From: Hoyosella altamirensis
GTDB taxonomy: Bacteria; Actinomycetota; Actinomycetes; Mycobacteriales; Mycobacteriaceae
Assembly: GCF_014191505.1 (NCBI RefSeq)
Contig: NZ_JACHWS010000001.1
Span: forward strand, 248,001-312,000
Reading direction: 5' to 3'
DNA: 64,000 nucleotides
This document shows positions 1-10,313 of this stretch, one piece after another. Position numbers and translations under genes: made by a program. The notes beneath the pieces are model-generated. The model was not told the origin of the DNA and made no database searches. It was given only the letters and a program-made list of their open reading frames with translations. The first letter of the stretch is position 1; each line of letters opens with the position of its first letter.

Positions 1-3000
1 CACGGCTCACCGGTCGCTCACCGATCGTGCTCGCCGGTATGACCCCCACCACCGTAGACGCGAAGATTGTCGCAGCAGCAGCGAACGCTGGCTACTGGTC
101 AGAGCTCGCAGGCGGCGGCCAGGTCACCGAGTCGATCTTCAACAACCGTGTCGAGGATCTGAAGAAAATACTCAATCCGGGCCGGTCCGTCCAGCTCAAC
201 GCGATGTTCCTCGACCCGTACCTCTGGAAGCTGCACGTGGGCGGTAAGCGTCTGCTGCAGAAGGCGCGCGTCGCTGGCGCCCCATTTGACGGCGTGACCA
301 TCACCGCGGGCATTCCTGAACTCGACGACGCGCTGTCGATCATCGAGGACCTGAACAACGCTGGCCTGTCCTACATCGCGTTCAAGCCGGGCACCGTCAC
401 CCAGATCCGCTCCGTCATCCGGATCGCAGCTGAGGTACCGCACCAGACCGTCATCGTCCAGATCGAGGGCGGCAAGGCCGGCGGCCACCACTCCTGGGAA
501 GATCTCGATGATCTCCTCCTGGAGACCTACGCCGAACTGCGTTCTCGCCCGAACGTCGTTATCGCCGCCGGCGGCGGCATCGGAACCCCCGAGCGTGCTG
601 CCGACTACCTGACCGGACGCTGGTCTGTTGCACACGGTTTCCCTGCCATGCCCGTCGACTCGATCCTCATCGGCACGGCAGCGATGGCAGCACTCGAAGC
701 CACCACCTCGCCAGAGGTCAAGAAGCTGCTCGTCGAGACGCAGGGCACGCCAGACTGGATTCCTGCCGGCGGTGCGGAGAACGGCATGTCCTCCGGGCGC
801 AGCCAGCTCGGCGCAGACATTCACGAGGTCGACAACACCGCTTCGAAGACCGGCCGTCTGCTGGACGAGGTTGCGGGGGACGCAGCCGAGGTCAAGCGCC
901 GCCGCGACGAAATCATCAACGCGCTGAACGGCACAGCGAAGCCATACTTCGGTGATGTCGCAGAAATGACCTACAAGGAATGGCTTGAGCGCTACGTCGA
1001 GCTGACCGTGGGCGCAGCTGAGCACGTCTTCGATATCGGAGGCGACTTCTCGGATGCTGACGACACCGTCAAATCGGTTTGGATTGACGAGACCTGGCGT
1101 GAGCGATTCGCATCGATGGTCCGCCGCGCTGAGGCACGGCTGAACCCCGCGGACCGCGGACGTATCACCTCGCTGTTCTCCGATCGTGTGCACCTCGAGC
1201 GGCCACACGCCGCCATCGCTGAGCTGACGGTCGCCTACCCGGAGGCCGCAACCACCGTGCTGCACCCCGGCGACGTTCCGTTCTTCATGTCGCTCTGCCG
1301 CACACCCGGCAAGCCAGTCAACTTCGTCCCCGTCGTAGACGCCGAAGTGCGCCGCTGGTGGCGGTCCGACTCGCTGTGGCAGGCCCACGATCCGCGCTAC
1401 AGCGCCGATCAGGTGTGTGTCATCCCCGGCACCGTGTCCGTCGCAGGTATCACCAAGGCGGACGAGCCAGTAGCTGACATTCTCAAGCGTTTCGAGGATG
1501 AGACGGTTAAGGCCGTCGGCGCTGAGCCCGTTCAGGTGGCGAGCCGCCGCCGCGCAGACGCTGATGGCGCTCTCGGGATTCTCCTCGCGGCGCCGGACGC
1601 CATTTGGGGAACCCGCCTCACCAAGAACCCAGTGTTCCGCATCGGTCCGCCGTCAAGCTGGAAGATCGTCTCGAACGATCTTGCTCGGCACGCCGCCACG
1701 GGCGCTGTCCTGCGTGCCAGCGGGCAGAACGTCGCCCACCTCGAGTGCCCAGTCCTGGGCGGAAAGGTGTCGCTGCGACTCACCGCTCCCGAGTCGTGCG
1801 CCACAGGTGGTGCGCCGATCGTCACCGCTGAGGACACGAGCGCCGCGATGAGCGCCCTGCTCGAGATCGCCGCAGGCGGCGGTGACCTGCCAGCGGTTGT
1901 TGACGGAGTTGCCGAATTCGCCACGACCTACCAGCCAGAATTGGTCGCCGACCATGCTGCCGTCACAGCTACCGGCATCGGATCCGACATGATGCCAGGC
2001 ACGGTTCCGGACGTTCTCGTCGGTACTTGCTGGCCAGCGGTGTTCGCTGCTATCGGCGCTGCTGAGGCTGCCGATGGATCCCCGTGCGTCGAGGGCCTGC
2101 TCGACCTGGTCCACCTCGATCACAACGCATCGCTGCTCAGCAGCCTGCCAACGGAAGCTGTCACGCTGAACGTGCGTGCGAAGCTCGGCCGCGTCGTTGA
2201 CGCCGAAGTAGGCCGCGTCATCGAGGTCGAGGTTGAAATCCGCACCGCCGGTGACGTGATCGCTACGCTCACCGAGCGTTTCGCGATTCGCAACCGCACC
2301 GGCAGCGCATCGCTCACCGATCCGGTGTCGGTCGCCAGCAAGAGCGCGGAAAGCACGCCACGCAAGCTGATCCGCAAGGTCAGCTTCAAGGCTCCGACCG
2401 CAATGCGCGCATTCGCCCGCATCTCAGGCGATCACAACCCGATCCACACCAGCGACGGCGCCGCAGCACTTGCTGGTCTGCCCGGCCCGATTGTGCACGG
2501 CATGTGGCTCTCGGCGGCCGCCCAGCATGTCCTCTCGGGGCGTGACATCAGCAGCGATGAGCGCAAGTTCCCTGCCATCGAGGCATGGACCACGCGTTTT
2601 CTCTCCCCGGTGCTGCCCGGCGACACCATCGACGTCCGGGTTGAGCGCATCAGCATCGATTCCGGCCGCGAGATCGTTGAGGTGACCTGCAAGGTCGGCG
2701 ACACTCCCGTCATGATCGGCACCGCTCGTATGGCGCCGCCGCGGGTCGTCTACGCCTTCCCGGGCCAGGGCATCCAGCACAAGGGCATGGGTCTCGACGC
2801 GATGAGCCGATCCAAGGCGGCTCGCGCAGTGTGGGAGCGCGCCGACGCACACACCCGTGAGGTTCTCGGCTTCTCGATCCACGCGATCGTGCGGGACAAC
2901 CCGACCGAGGTCAAAGCGCGCGGCGTGAAGCACTACCACCCGGATGGCGTGCTCTTCCTGACCCAGTTCACGCAGGTCGCGATGGCCACCCTCGGTCTCG

Positions 3001-6000
3001 CGCAGATCGCTGAACTGAAGGAATCCGGCGCCTTCATCGAAGGTGCGTACTACTGCGGCCACTCCGTCGGTGAGTACAACGCACTCGCCGCGGTCGCTGA
3101 GGTTCTCCCGCTCGAAGCTGTTCTGGAACTCGTGTTCCGCCGCGGCTCCGCGATGCACACGCTAGTTCCGCGTGACGCCAAGGGACGCAGCGATTACCGT
3201 CTCGGCGCGATCCGGCCGTCGCAGGCAGGCATCGCGGATTCGGACGTCACCGCGTACATCAACGGCATTGCCGAGGAAACCGGTGAGTTCCTGCAGGTCG
3301 TCAACTACAACCTGCGCGGCTCACAGTACGCAATTGCCGGTACCGTCAAGGGGCTCGAGGCGCTTGAGTCCGACATCGATGCACGCCGCACCGCTCTTGG
3401 CGGTAAGCGGGCGTTCATCCTGGTCCCCGGTATCGACGTACCGTTCCACTCCTCAGTTCTGCTCGGCGGTGTGCCAGAGTTCCGTGAGAAGCTGCGCGAA
3501 CTTGTTCCGCACGACATCGACCCGCAGATTCTCGTTGGCCGTTACATCCCGAACCTCGTGCCACGGCTGTTCAACCTCGGACGGGACTTCGTCCAGGAAA
3601 TCGCCGACCTCGTTGACTCGGACCCGATGAAGGCAGTTCTCGCTGACTTCGACAACTGGACCGCCAAGCCTGTCGCATTGTGCCGCGAGATCCTTATCGA
3701 GCTGCTGGCCTGGCAGTTCGCGAGTCCCGTGCGGTGGATCGAGACTCAAGACCTGCTGTTCACCGATGAGCTCGAAGGTGGCGTCGCGGTCGAGCGATTC
3801 GTTGAGATCGGCACCGGAAGTGCACCGACCCTCGCGAACCTCGCGAAGTCCACGCTGGGCCTGCCCGGATTTGTCGCGAAGCCTGAGGTCTTCAACATCG
3901 AGCGTGACGCGCTCGCGGTGAAGAGCCAGGATGAGAGCCAGGACTTCGACGACGACGTGGAAGACTTGGCGGAAGCGCCCGCTGATTCTGCTCCTGAGGC
4001 AGCCGCACCAGCACCGGAAGCGGCTCCCGCTCCGGCGGCACCTGCCGCACCTGCTGGCGGTCCACGTCCCGACGACCTGCCCTTCAGCGCAGCAGACGCC
4101 ACACGCGCGCTCATTGCTTCGCTGACGAAGCTGCGGCCGGAGCAGATCGGTTCCGCTGACACCATCGAGGCGCTGTGCGACGGTGTCTCCTCACGCCGCA
4201 ACCAGGTGCTTCTCGACCTCGGTTCCGAACTGGGGCTCGGCGCGATCGATGGTGCCGCAGAAGCGGACATCCCGACCCTGTCGCAGACGGTCAACAAGCT
4301 CGCCCGCACCTACAAGCCGTTCGGCCCGGTGCTCACCGACGCGTTCGGTGACCAGCTCCGTAAGGTCTTCGGCCCGACGGGCAAGCGCCCCGCGTACATC
4401 GGCGACGTTGTCACCGACGTGTGGGAACTCGGCCCAGGCTGGGTGAAGCACGTCACCGCGGAGCTGGCGCTCGCAACCCGCGAAGGCACGAGCTCGCGCG
4501 GTGGTGAACTCAGCAGCATCAGCGGCAGCACCGCAGATGACCTGATCGACGCGGCGGTGCAGTCCGTCGCCACGCGCAACGGTGTCACGGTGGGCAAGCC
4601 TTCCGCCGCCGGCGCCGGCGGCGGGACGGTCGACTCGGCCACTGTCTCGGCTCTCACCGAGTCGATCACCGGTCCCGACGGCGTCCTCGCATCGACCGCA
4701 CGCCACCTTCTCGAAGAGTTGGGCCTCTCGGCACCGAAGTCCCTTGCCGATTCCGACGACGCCTCCGCTGAGCTTGCTGAGCTGGTCGCTCAGGAACTCG
4801 GCAGCGACTGGGCACGCCAGGTCGCGCCAGGATTCGATGCTCGCAAGGCAGTCGTGTTCGACGACCGCTGGGCGAGCGCTCGCGAAGACCTCGCGAAGCT
4901 CTGGCTCGGGGACAACGCCGACTCAGCTGGCACGTTCGCCGGCAGCGGTCAGATCGTCGCCACCCAGGCGCGCTGGTGGGCCCAGAAGGCCGAGGATGCT
5001 GGCCGTCCCGGTCTTGCCGAGACCTACTTGCGTCTGGCAACTGAAGCCGAGGACACCTCGGCCGGAAAGTGGGCCTCAGAGGTCGCGATCATCACGGGTG
5101 CGAGCGAAGGCTCCATCGCGGCGGCGGTGGCCGGGGACCTGCTGAACGGCGGCGCCACGGTCATCGCAACCACCTCCCGCCTGAACTCGGAGCGGGTCGG
5201 CTTCTACAAGGAGCTGTACCGGGCGAATGCGCGCGCTGGAGCCACCCTGTGGGTCGTACCGGCCAACATGGCAGCGTTCAGCGACGTCGACGCACTCGTC
5301 GACTGGGTCGGCAGCGAGTACGCGATCAGCGCGGGCCCGGAGACCAAGGTGCTGAAGAAGGCTCTCACCCCGACGATGCTGGTTCCGTTCGCGGCGCCAC
5401 GCGTCAGCGGTGACCTCGCCGATGCAGGTGCCAAGGCGGAACTGCAGATGCGCGTCCTGCTGTGGTCGGTGGAGAAGATGATCGGCGGCCTGTCGGCTAT
5501 CGGCAAGGACAACGACATCGACAACCGGCTGCACGTCCTGCTGCCAGGTTCACCGAACCGCGGCATCTTCGGTGGCGACGGTGCTTACGGCGAGTCTAAG
5601 GCCGCGTTCGACGCGATCATCGCCAAGTGGAAGTCCGAGTCGAGCTGGGCGCAGCGCGTCACCTTCACGCACGCACTGATCGGCTGGGTACGCGGCACCG
5701 GCCTCATGGGCGGAAACGACCCGCTGGTTCGCTTCGTCGAGGCTGCGGGCGTCAAAACCTGGTCTACCGCAGACATGGCCCAGGAACTGCTCAAGGGCTG
5801 CACCGCGGACGCCCGCAGCTATGCGGAGTCCGAGCCAGTTGTCTTGAACCTCACCGGCGGCCTCGACACCGCTGACCTCGACCTCTCTGCGCTGGCCGGC
5901 AAGGCTCAGGCGGCAGCCGAGGAAGAGGCAGAGGAAGAGACCGCGGATGAGTCCGGCAACCTCGTCGGCGCACTGCCACCGGCACCTGCAGCTGACCCGG

Positions 6001-7937
6001 TGCGCCGCCTCGGCTGGAGCAAGGTCGCGGCGGACCCCGCCGACATGGTCGTCATCGTCGGCGCCGGGGAACTCGGACCGTACGGATCGGCGCGTACCCG
6101 CTTCGAGATGGAGGTCTCCGAGGAACTCTCGGCGGCCGGTGTCCTGGAACTCGCCTGGACCACGGGTCTCATCACCTGGCACAACGATCCGAAGCCAGCG
6201 TGGTACGACGCCGAATCCGGTGACGAGGTCGCTGAAGAGGACATCTGGGAGCTCTACCACGACCGCGTCGTCGAGCAGTGCGGCATCCGGCCGTACGAGA
6301 ACGATGGGGCACTGCAGGACGGCACCCAGCCGCTGCTCAGCTCCGTCTTCCTCGACAAGGACCTGAGCTTCACGGTCAGCGGCGAGGCAGAAGCGCGTGC
6401 ATTCGTCTCCTCAGCACCAGACTCCACGGTCATCGAATCGCTGGAGTCCGGTGAATGGCAGGTCACCCGCAAGGCTGGCACCGAGATCCGCGTCCCGCGG
6501 CGTGTCGAGATGACCCGCACCGTCGGCGCCCAGATCCCGCTGAACTTCGACGCAACCCGTTGGGGCATCCCAGCTGAGCTCGCCGAGTCCATCGACCGGG
6601 TCGCACTGTGGAACCTGGTCACCACTGTGGACGCGTTCCTCAGCTCCGGATTCACGCCATCCGAGCTGCTCCGCTGGGTCCACCCGGCAGAGGTCGCCAA
6701 CACGCAGGGCGTCGGCATCGGCGGCATGAAGTCGATGCGTTCGCTCTACATCGACGCGATCCTCGGCGAGAACCGGCCGAACGACATCCTGCAGGAAGCC
6801 CTGCCGAACGTCATCGCGGCTCACGTCGTCCAGTCCTACGTCGGCAGCTACGGCGACATGCTCCACCCAGTGGCGGCCTGCGCGACCGCAGCAGTGTCGG
6901 TCTCGGAGGGCTTCGACAAGATCAAGCTCGGACGGGCGCAGTTCGTGGTCGCCGGTGGCTTCGATGACCTCGGAGTCGAAGGCATCACCGGCTTCGGTGA
7001 CATGAACGCCACCGCCCACACCCAGGCGATGCTGGACAAGGGCATCGATCCGCGGCGCTTCTCCCGCGCCAACGATCGTCGTCGCGGCGGATTCGTCGAG
7101 GCGAACGGTGGCGGCACCATCCTGCTGGCGCGCGGTGACCTAGCGTTCGAGCTGGGCCTGCCTGTGCTCGGTGTGGTCGGCTGGACCGGCACCTTCGGTG
7201 ACGGTGCGCATACGTCCATCCCGGCACCCGGTATCGGTGCGCTCGGTGCTGGCCGCGGCGGCCAGGCTTCCAAGCTCGCTCGCGAACTCGGCAAGCTCGG
7301 CGTCACCGCGGACGACATCTCGGTGATCTCCAAGCACGACACGTCAACCGGCGCGAACGACCCGAACGAGTCCGAACTGCACGAGCGCGTCGCCAGCGCT
7401 CTCGGACGGTCGGACGGAGCACCACTGTTCGTGGTCTCCCAGAAGTCCCTCACCGGCCACTCGAAGGGCGGTGCGGCAGCATTCCAGATGATCGGTCTCT
7501 GCCAGGTCCTCGCCCAGGGTGTGGTTCCGCCGAACCGCAGCCTCGACTGCGTCGACGAGGTTCTCGCTGAGCATCCCCACCTTGTGTGGGTGCGCGAGGC
7601 ACTGAAACTGGGTGACAAACTGCCGCTCAAGGTCGGTCTGGTGACCAGCCTCGGGTTCGGGCACGTATCCGCGTTCGTCGCGATCGTTCACCAGGAGGCG
7701 TTCCTCCAGGCACTGGGTGAAGAGCGGGCCGCTGACTATCTGGCCCGGGCAGGCAAGCGCGTCGCTGACGGCCGCCGCCGCATCGCGGCCGCCATGGTGG
7801 GTGGACCGGCACTGTACGAGCGCCCTGAGAACCGCCGGTTCGAGTCTCAGGTCCGCGAGTCCGAGGCCGCGCTGCTCCTCGACCCGGAGGCCCGCCTGAG
7901 CGAGTCCGGCACGTACCCGGTAGCCCCATCCCGGTAA
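1..7937 (+). CDS. fas: Type I fatty acid synthase FAS-I (5' end truncated by window)
   Basis: Multifunctional cytosolic synthase that makes the acyl-CoAs used as membrane lipids and as primers for mycolic acids. The reading frame is open from base 3, so the GTG at 27 is internal: the acetyltransferase domain and the start of the enoylreductase lie upstream of the window. Domains in order are enoylreductase (to about base 1400), a hotdog dehydratase (GDHNPIH near 2430), malonyl/palmitoyl transferase (FPGQG near 2757 and the active-site GHSVGEY near 3060), ACP (about 4080-4330, with the likely phosphopantetheine serine in GVSSRRNQ), ketoreductase (TGASEG near 5095) and ketosynthase (catalytic Cys near 6880, His in SKHDTS near 7333 and TGHSKG near 7455). 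The visible 2636+ residues fit an actinobacterial FAS-I of about 3100. acpS follows 10 bp later and supplies the activating transferase. Confidence 0.97.
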   Translation, partial: RLTGRSPIVLAGMTPTTVDAKIVAAAANAGYWSELAGGGQVTESIFNNRVEDLKKILNPGRSVQLNAMFLDPYLWKLHVGGKRLLQKARVAGAPFDGVTITAGIPELDDALSIIEDLNNAGLSYIAFKPGTVTQIRSVIRIAAEVPHQTVIVQIEGGKAGGHHSWEDLDDLLLETYAELRSRPNVVIAAGGGIGTPERAADYLTGRWSVAHGFPAMPVDSILIGTAAMAALEATTSPEVKKLLVETQGTPDWIPAGGAENGMSSGRSQLGADIHEVDNTASKTGRLLDEVAGDAAEVKRRRDEIINALNGTAKPYFGDVAEMTYKEWLERYVELTVGAAEHVFDIGGDFSDADDTVKSVWIDETWRERFASMVRRAEARLNPADRGRITSLFSDRVHLERPHAAIAELTVAYPEAATTVLHPGDVPFFMSLCRTPGKPVNFVPVVDAEVRRWWRSDSLWQAHDPRYSADQVCVIPGTVSVAGITKADEPVADILKRFEDETVKAVGAEPVQVASRRRADADGALGILLAAPDAIWGTRLTKNPVFRIGPPSSWKIVSNDLARHAATGAVLRASGQNVAHLECPVLGGKVSLRLTAPESCATGGAPIVTAEDTSAAMSALLEIAAGGGDLPAVVDGVAEFATTYQPELVADHAAVTATGIGSDMMPGTVPDVLVGTCWPAVFAAIGAAEAADGSPCVEGLLDLVHLDHNASLLSSLPTEAVTLNVRAKLGRVVDAEVGRVIEVEVEIRTAGDVIATLTERFAIRNRTGSASLTDPVSVASKSAESTPRKLIRKVSFKAPTAMRAFARISGDHNPIHTSDGAAALAGLPGPIVHGMWLSAAAQHVLSGRDISSDERKFPAIEAWTTRFLSPVLPGDTIDVRVERISIDSGREIVEVTCKVGDTPVMIGTARMAPPRVVYAFPGQGIQHKGMGLDAMSRSKAARAVWERADAHTREVLGFSIHAIVRDNPTEVKARGVKHYHPDGVLFLTQFTQVAMATLGLAQIAELKESGAFIEGAYYCGHSVGEYNALAAVAEVLPLEAVLELVFRRGSAMHTLVPRDAKGRSDYRLGAIRPSQAGIADSDVTAYINGIAEETGEFLQVVNYNLRGSQYAIAGTVKGLEALESDIDARRTALGGKRAFILVPGIDVPFHSSVLLGGVPEFREKLRELVPHDIDPQILVGRYIPNLVPRLFNLGRDFVQEIADLVDSDPMKAVLADFDNWTAKPVALCREILIELLAWQFASPVRWIETQDLLFTDELEGGVAVERFVEIGTGSAPTLANLAKSTLGLPGFVAKPEVFNIERDALAVKSQDESQDFDDDVEDLAEAPADSAPEAAAPAPEAAPAPAAPAAPAGGPRPDDLPFSAADATRALIASLTKLRPEQIGSADTIEALCDGVSSRRNQVLLDLGSELGLGAIDGAAEADIPTLSQTVNKLARTYKPFGPVLTDAFGDQLRKVFGPTGKRPAYIGDVVTDVWELGPGWVKHVTAELALATREGTSSRGGELSSISGSTADDLIDAAVQSVATRNGVTVGKPSAAGAGGGTVDSATVSALTESITGPDGVLASTARHLLEELGLSAPKSLADSDDASAELAELVAQELGSDWARQVAPGFDARKAVVFDDRWASAREDLAKLWLGDNADSAGTFAGSGQIVATQARWWAQKAEDAGRPGLAETYLRLATEAEDTSAGKWASEVAIITGASEGSIAAAVAGDLLNGGATVIATTSRLNSERVGFYKELYRANARAGATLWVVPANMAAFSDVDALVDWVGSEYAISAGPETKVLKKALTPTMLVPFAAPRVSGDLADAGAKAELQMRVLLWSVEKMIGGLSAIGKDNDIDNRLHVLLPGSPNRGIFGGDGAYGESKAAFDAIIAKWKSESSWAQRVTFTHALIGWVRGTGLMGGNDPLVRFVEAAGVKTWSTADMAQELLKGCTADARSYAESEPVVLNLTGGLDTADLDLSALAGKAQAAAEEEAEEETADESGNLVGALPPAPAADPVRRLGWSKVAADPADMVVIVGAGELGPYGSARTRFEMEVSEELSAAGVLELAWTTGLITWHNDPKPAWYDAESGDEVAEEDIWELYHDRVVEQCGIRPYENDGALQDGTQPLLSSVFLDKDLSFTVSGEAEARAFVSSAPDSTVIESLESGEWQVTRKAGTEIRVPRRVEMTRTVGAQIPLNFDATRWGIPAELAESIDRVALWNLVTTVDAFLSSGFTPSELLRWVHPAEVANTQGVGIGGMKSMRSLYIDAILGENRPNDILQEALPNVIAAHVVQSYVGSYGDMLHPVAACATAAVSVSEGFDKIKLGRAQFVVAGGFDDLGVEGITGFGDMNATAHTQAMLDKGIDPRRFSRANDRRRGGFVEANGGGTILLARGDLAFELGLPVLGVVGWTGTFGDGAHTSIPAPGIGALGAGRGGQASKLARELGKLGVTADDISVISKHDTSTGANDPNESELHERVASALGRSDGAPLFVVSQKSLTGHSKGGAAAFQMIGLCQVLAQGVVPPNRSLDCVDEVLAEHPHLVWVREALKLGDKLPLKVGLVTSLGFGHVSAFVAIVHQEAFLQALGEERAADYLARAGKRVADGRRRIAAAMVGGPALYERPENRRFESQVRESEAALLLDPEARLSESGTYPVAPSR

Positions 7938-7947
7938 TCGGCGTGCA

Positions 7948-8349
7948 GTGACCGGAATGGCCGTACGAGGTATCGGGATTGACCTGGTGTGTGTGAGTGA
8001 GTTCGCAGAGCAGCTCACACACCCAGGCACCACGATGCTGCAGAACTTCACCGTGGGCGAGCGGCGATACTGCTCGAGCGTCGCCGACGATCCAGCACGC
8101 CACTACGCCGCACGGTGGGCCGCGAAAGAGGCCCTGATCAAAGCCTGGTCAGGGTCCCGGTTCGCCCGGCCACCAGTGATGTCGGATGTTCGCTTCAGCG
8201 ATATCGAAGTGCGCACCGACAACTGGGGCCGGCCGAGCCTCGCGGTGAAAGGTGACATCGCCGGGTACATCGGCGACGCCACCATTCATGTCTCCCTCAC
8301 CCACGACGGGGACATGGCAGGAGCCTTCGTCATCATCGAAGATCCATAA
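7948..8349 (+). CDS. acpS: Holo-[acyl-carrier-protein] synthase
   Basis: Transfers 4'-phosphopantetheine from CoA to the ACP domain of FAS-I. The 133-residue product has the AcpS signature: GIGIDLV near the N-terminus with the Mg-binding Asp, and the WAAKEALIKAW helix with the second metal ligand. The GTG start lies 10 bp after the fas stop, so the two genes form an operon; ATG at 7957 is an alternative start. The gene ends just before a strong hairpin terminator. The fas-acpS pairing is the usual arrangement in mycolata. Confidence 0.95.
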   Translation: MTGMAVRGIGIDLVCVSEFAEQLTHPGTTMLQNFTVGERRYCSSVADDPARHYAARWAAKEALIKAWSGSRFARPPVMSDVRFSDIEVRTDNWGRPSLAVKGDIAGYIGDATIHVSLTHDGDMAGAFVIIEDP

Positions 8350-8360
8350 CCAAAAAATGA

Positions 8361-8392
8361 AGCCCCGAGTGCCGCATCCAGCACTCGGGGCT
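8361..8392. terminator. Bidirectional intrinsic terminator of fas-acpS
   Basis: A perfect 12-bp stem (8361-8372 with 8381-8392) carries an 8-nt loop, followed by TTTT on the plus strand and preceded by an A-rich run that serves the minus strand. It lies between the convergent acpS and TetR genes. Confidence 0.9.
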
Positions 8393-8396
8393 TTTA

Positions 8397-9164
8397 CTAT
8401 TTGCGCTTGCGGCGAAGGTCCCGCTCAGTCTGTAAGAGATAGGCGCTGAGCAGGCTTTTGAGTTCGCCCACTGCCTCCGGGTGGTTCTGCCCGTCGCGCA
8501 CCGCGAAATTGAACATCGAATACGCGATATGAACCAGCACCTCAGCGATTTTCTGCCGGAAAGCCGTGTCCGCGGAGGGGAAGAGGGGCTGGATAAGCTC
8601 TGAGACCTGCTGAGCGAGCGCACGTTCGTAGATCGCAGCAGTGGCCCTTGTTGCTGGTGTTGATTGCACAGCGAGCCACACAGCGCGCCTAGAGGGGTCG
8701 TTCAGCCATAGGTCCGCGAGGTGGTCGAGGAACCTGTTCAGAATGACCGGCCACTGCATTGTCGGGACCATGCTCTGGAAGGCTGCGAGCTCGCGCTGCA
8801 CACCCACAAGATCGTGGCGGTCGAGTTCGCAGACGATCACATACTTGTTGGCGAAAAACTGGTAAAGCGTGCCGATCGGCACACCGGCCCGATGTGCCAC
8901 TTCCTCGCAGGTGAATGATTCGAACCCCTCTTCGACCAGCAGCTCGCGCGACGCACTCAGGATTGCCTCGAACTTCCGTCGGCTTCGCTCCTGCGCGGGG
9001 CGGCGTCGAGGCAGCAACTCCTCCGGGGTGCCGGGGGGCGCGGGGAATGACAATCCTTCAGTGCTCCTGATAATGTCGTCCGATTCGTCCGGTTTCACAT
9101 CATCGGCATCGGCTGCGGGGGAACTCACTGAACCCCTCGGGCGGCTCTCTGTCGACGACTCCAC
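8397..9164 (-). CDS. TetR family transcriptional regulator next to fas-acpS
   Basis: DNA-binding repressor-type protein. After an acidic, low-complexity N-terminal arm it has a TetR helix-turn-helix (CEEVAHRAGVPIGTLYQFFANK), then an all-helical ligand domain and a basic end (RDLRRKRK). The GTG at 9164 was chosen because the upstream extension to 9260 looks non-coding; the extended form would have 287 residues. It is convergent with acpS across a shared terminator. FasR, the known mycobacterial activator of fas-acpS, is also of the TetR family, but this gene's position alone does not show that it is FasR. Confidence 0.8.
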   Translation of the reverse strand: MESSTESRPRGSVSSPAADADDVKPDESDDIIRSTEGLSFPAPPGTPEELLPRRRPAQERSRRKFEAILSASRELLVEEGFESFTCEEVAHRAGVPIGTLYQFFANKYVIVCELDRHDLVGVQRELAAFQSMVPTMQWPVILNRFLDHLADLWLNDPSRRAVWLAVQSTPATRATAAIYERALAQQVSELIQPLFPSADTAFRQKIAEVLVHIAYSMFNFAVRDGQNHPEAVGELKSLLSAYLLQTERDLRRKRK

Positions 9165-9339
9165 GCCCGAAGGATATCCGTACCCGCCAGTTTTTGCCCG
9201 AACCGGGCAGAACCAGCGCCCTTCGGCGGGCTTTCTTAGCGGCCTCCCTGCACCACACACCGCGAGTACCGACCAGGACCCCTTGCAGTCGGTGTGTGGC
9301 CGGGAGAGCGGCTGTATGGCCGGGGAGAGGGTGTGCGGA

Positions 9340-10302
9340 CTAGAGCCTGCGGCCAGCGCGTTCCGCCGCGCGGAGAATTTTCGCGTAAATGAACTCTGGC
9401 GTGCTCAGTTCACGCCAGATCCACCGGGCGAATTGCCAGTCGAGATCGCGAGCCTTGTCCTCCCGCTGCTTTTCCCTCCACAGCACCTCTTCAGGCGGCT
9501 GACCGGGATTAAGTGCACGCCCGTATTTGATTCGCCCGTCGAACTCGCCGAGGACGCGAAGCGAAGGAACCGCAAAGTCGGCCCGCGCGACAAGAAATCC
9601 GTTCTCATCGCGGACGGGGTACTGCACCTCGATGGGCGGCAACGGAAACTGATCCAGGGCCACCCGGCTGCGCGATTCGCCCACACTTTCACTGCGTCCG
9701 TCGAGAAAGTCGACCACCTTGCGGGCCACTGGCAGTCCCTTCCACCTGCGCATCGACGCGAGGACGGAGCGCAACTCGTCCCGCGATGTTCCGCGGCGCA
9801 GGGCTGCGTCTCCGACTACAACGGCGGCTTCAAAACCAGCTGTCCTCGCGATGTCGACCACGGTGCGGGCGATCGTTGTAGCGAGGTGCCCGTCCACGCA
9901 CGTCAGGTGTTCAGGCGGCAAAGGGGAAGTATGCAGCGCTCGATGCTTGCTGACTTTCCCGCCGCTAGCTGCATCGGCGGTCAAGTGGACTCGATCGAGT
10001 GGAACACCCCAGACCGGAAGCCCGTGCAGCAGGGCCGCGGAGCTGTGGCTGAGCGCAGCGCCTGCACGGGCATCGGAGAGAACCTGACGCGCGGCAACCA
10101 TGTGCCGTGCAGCTGGGCTCATAGAGTCATGCGCTGAAGCTGGAACGTAGAGACCGCGGTGGAGTCTCGTGAGTTGTCCGCTGCGGCACCGAGCGGTCAG
10201 CTCTTCATCGGTGATTCCACGGGCGTGAGCTGACTTCCTGGTGAGATGCTGATCGGGTGTCACGTTTCCATGACACCCGAGTCTGAGACCACCTATCCAC
10301 AT
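9340..10302 (-). CDS. AbiEi-antitoxin-like N-terminus fused to DUF559/Vsr-like nuclease domain
   Basis: 320 residues. The N-terminal part (TRKSAHARGITDEELTAR, then LHRGLYVPA) looks like the winged-helix AbiEi antitoxin domain found in many actinobacterial proteins. The C-terminal part has a PD-(D/E)XK-type pattern (ARADFAVP, GEFDGRIKY, then EKQREDKARDLDW) like DUF559/very-short-patch-repair endonucleases. No AbiEii nucleotidyltransferase toxin lies beside it, so it is not a complete type IV toxin-antitoxin pair here. The start could be ATG 10302 or the GTG 13 codons in. Such proteins are common and scattered in mycolata genomes; their function is not known to me. Confidence 0.65.
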   Translation of the reverse strand: MWIGGLRLGCHGNVTPDQHLTRKSAHARGITDEELTARCRSGQLTRLHRGLYVPASAHDSMSPAARHMVAARQVLSDARAGAALSHSSAALLHGLPVWGVPLDRVHLTADAASGGKVSKHRALHTSPLPPEHLTCVDGHLATTIARTVVDIARTAGFEAAVVVGDAALRRGTSRDELRSVLASMRRWKGLPVARKVVDFLDGRSESVGESRSRVALDQFPLPPIEVQYPVRDENGFLVARADFAVPSLRVLGEFDGRIKYGRALNPGQPPEEVLWREKQREDKARDLDWQFARWIWRELSTPEFIYAKILRAAERAGRRL

Positions 10303-10313
10303 TGATTACCGAA

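Noticed and set aside
99-1388. Long minus-strand open frame of 429 codons opposite fas
   Set aside because: It is a shadow of the GC-rich fas coding frame and has no recognisable protein family or ribosome site.
8869-10137. Plus-strand open frame of 422 codons across the TetR and AbiEi-like genes
   Set aside because: It spans two recognisable minus-strand genes and the gap between them, with no domain signature of its own.
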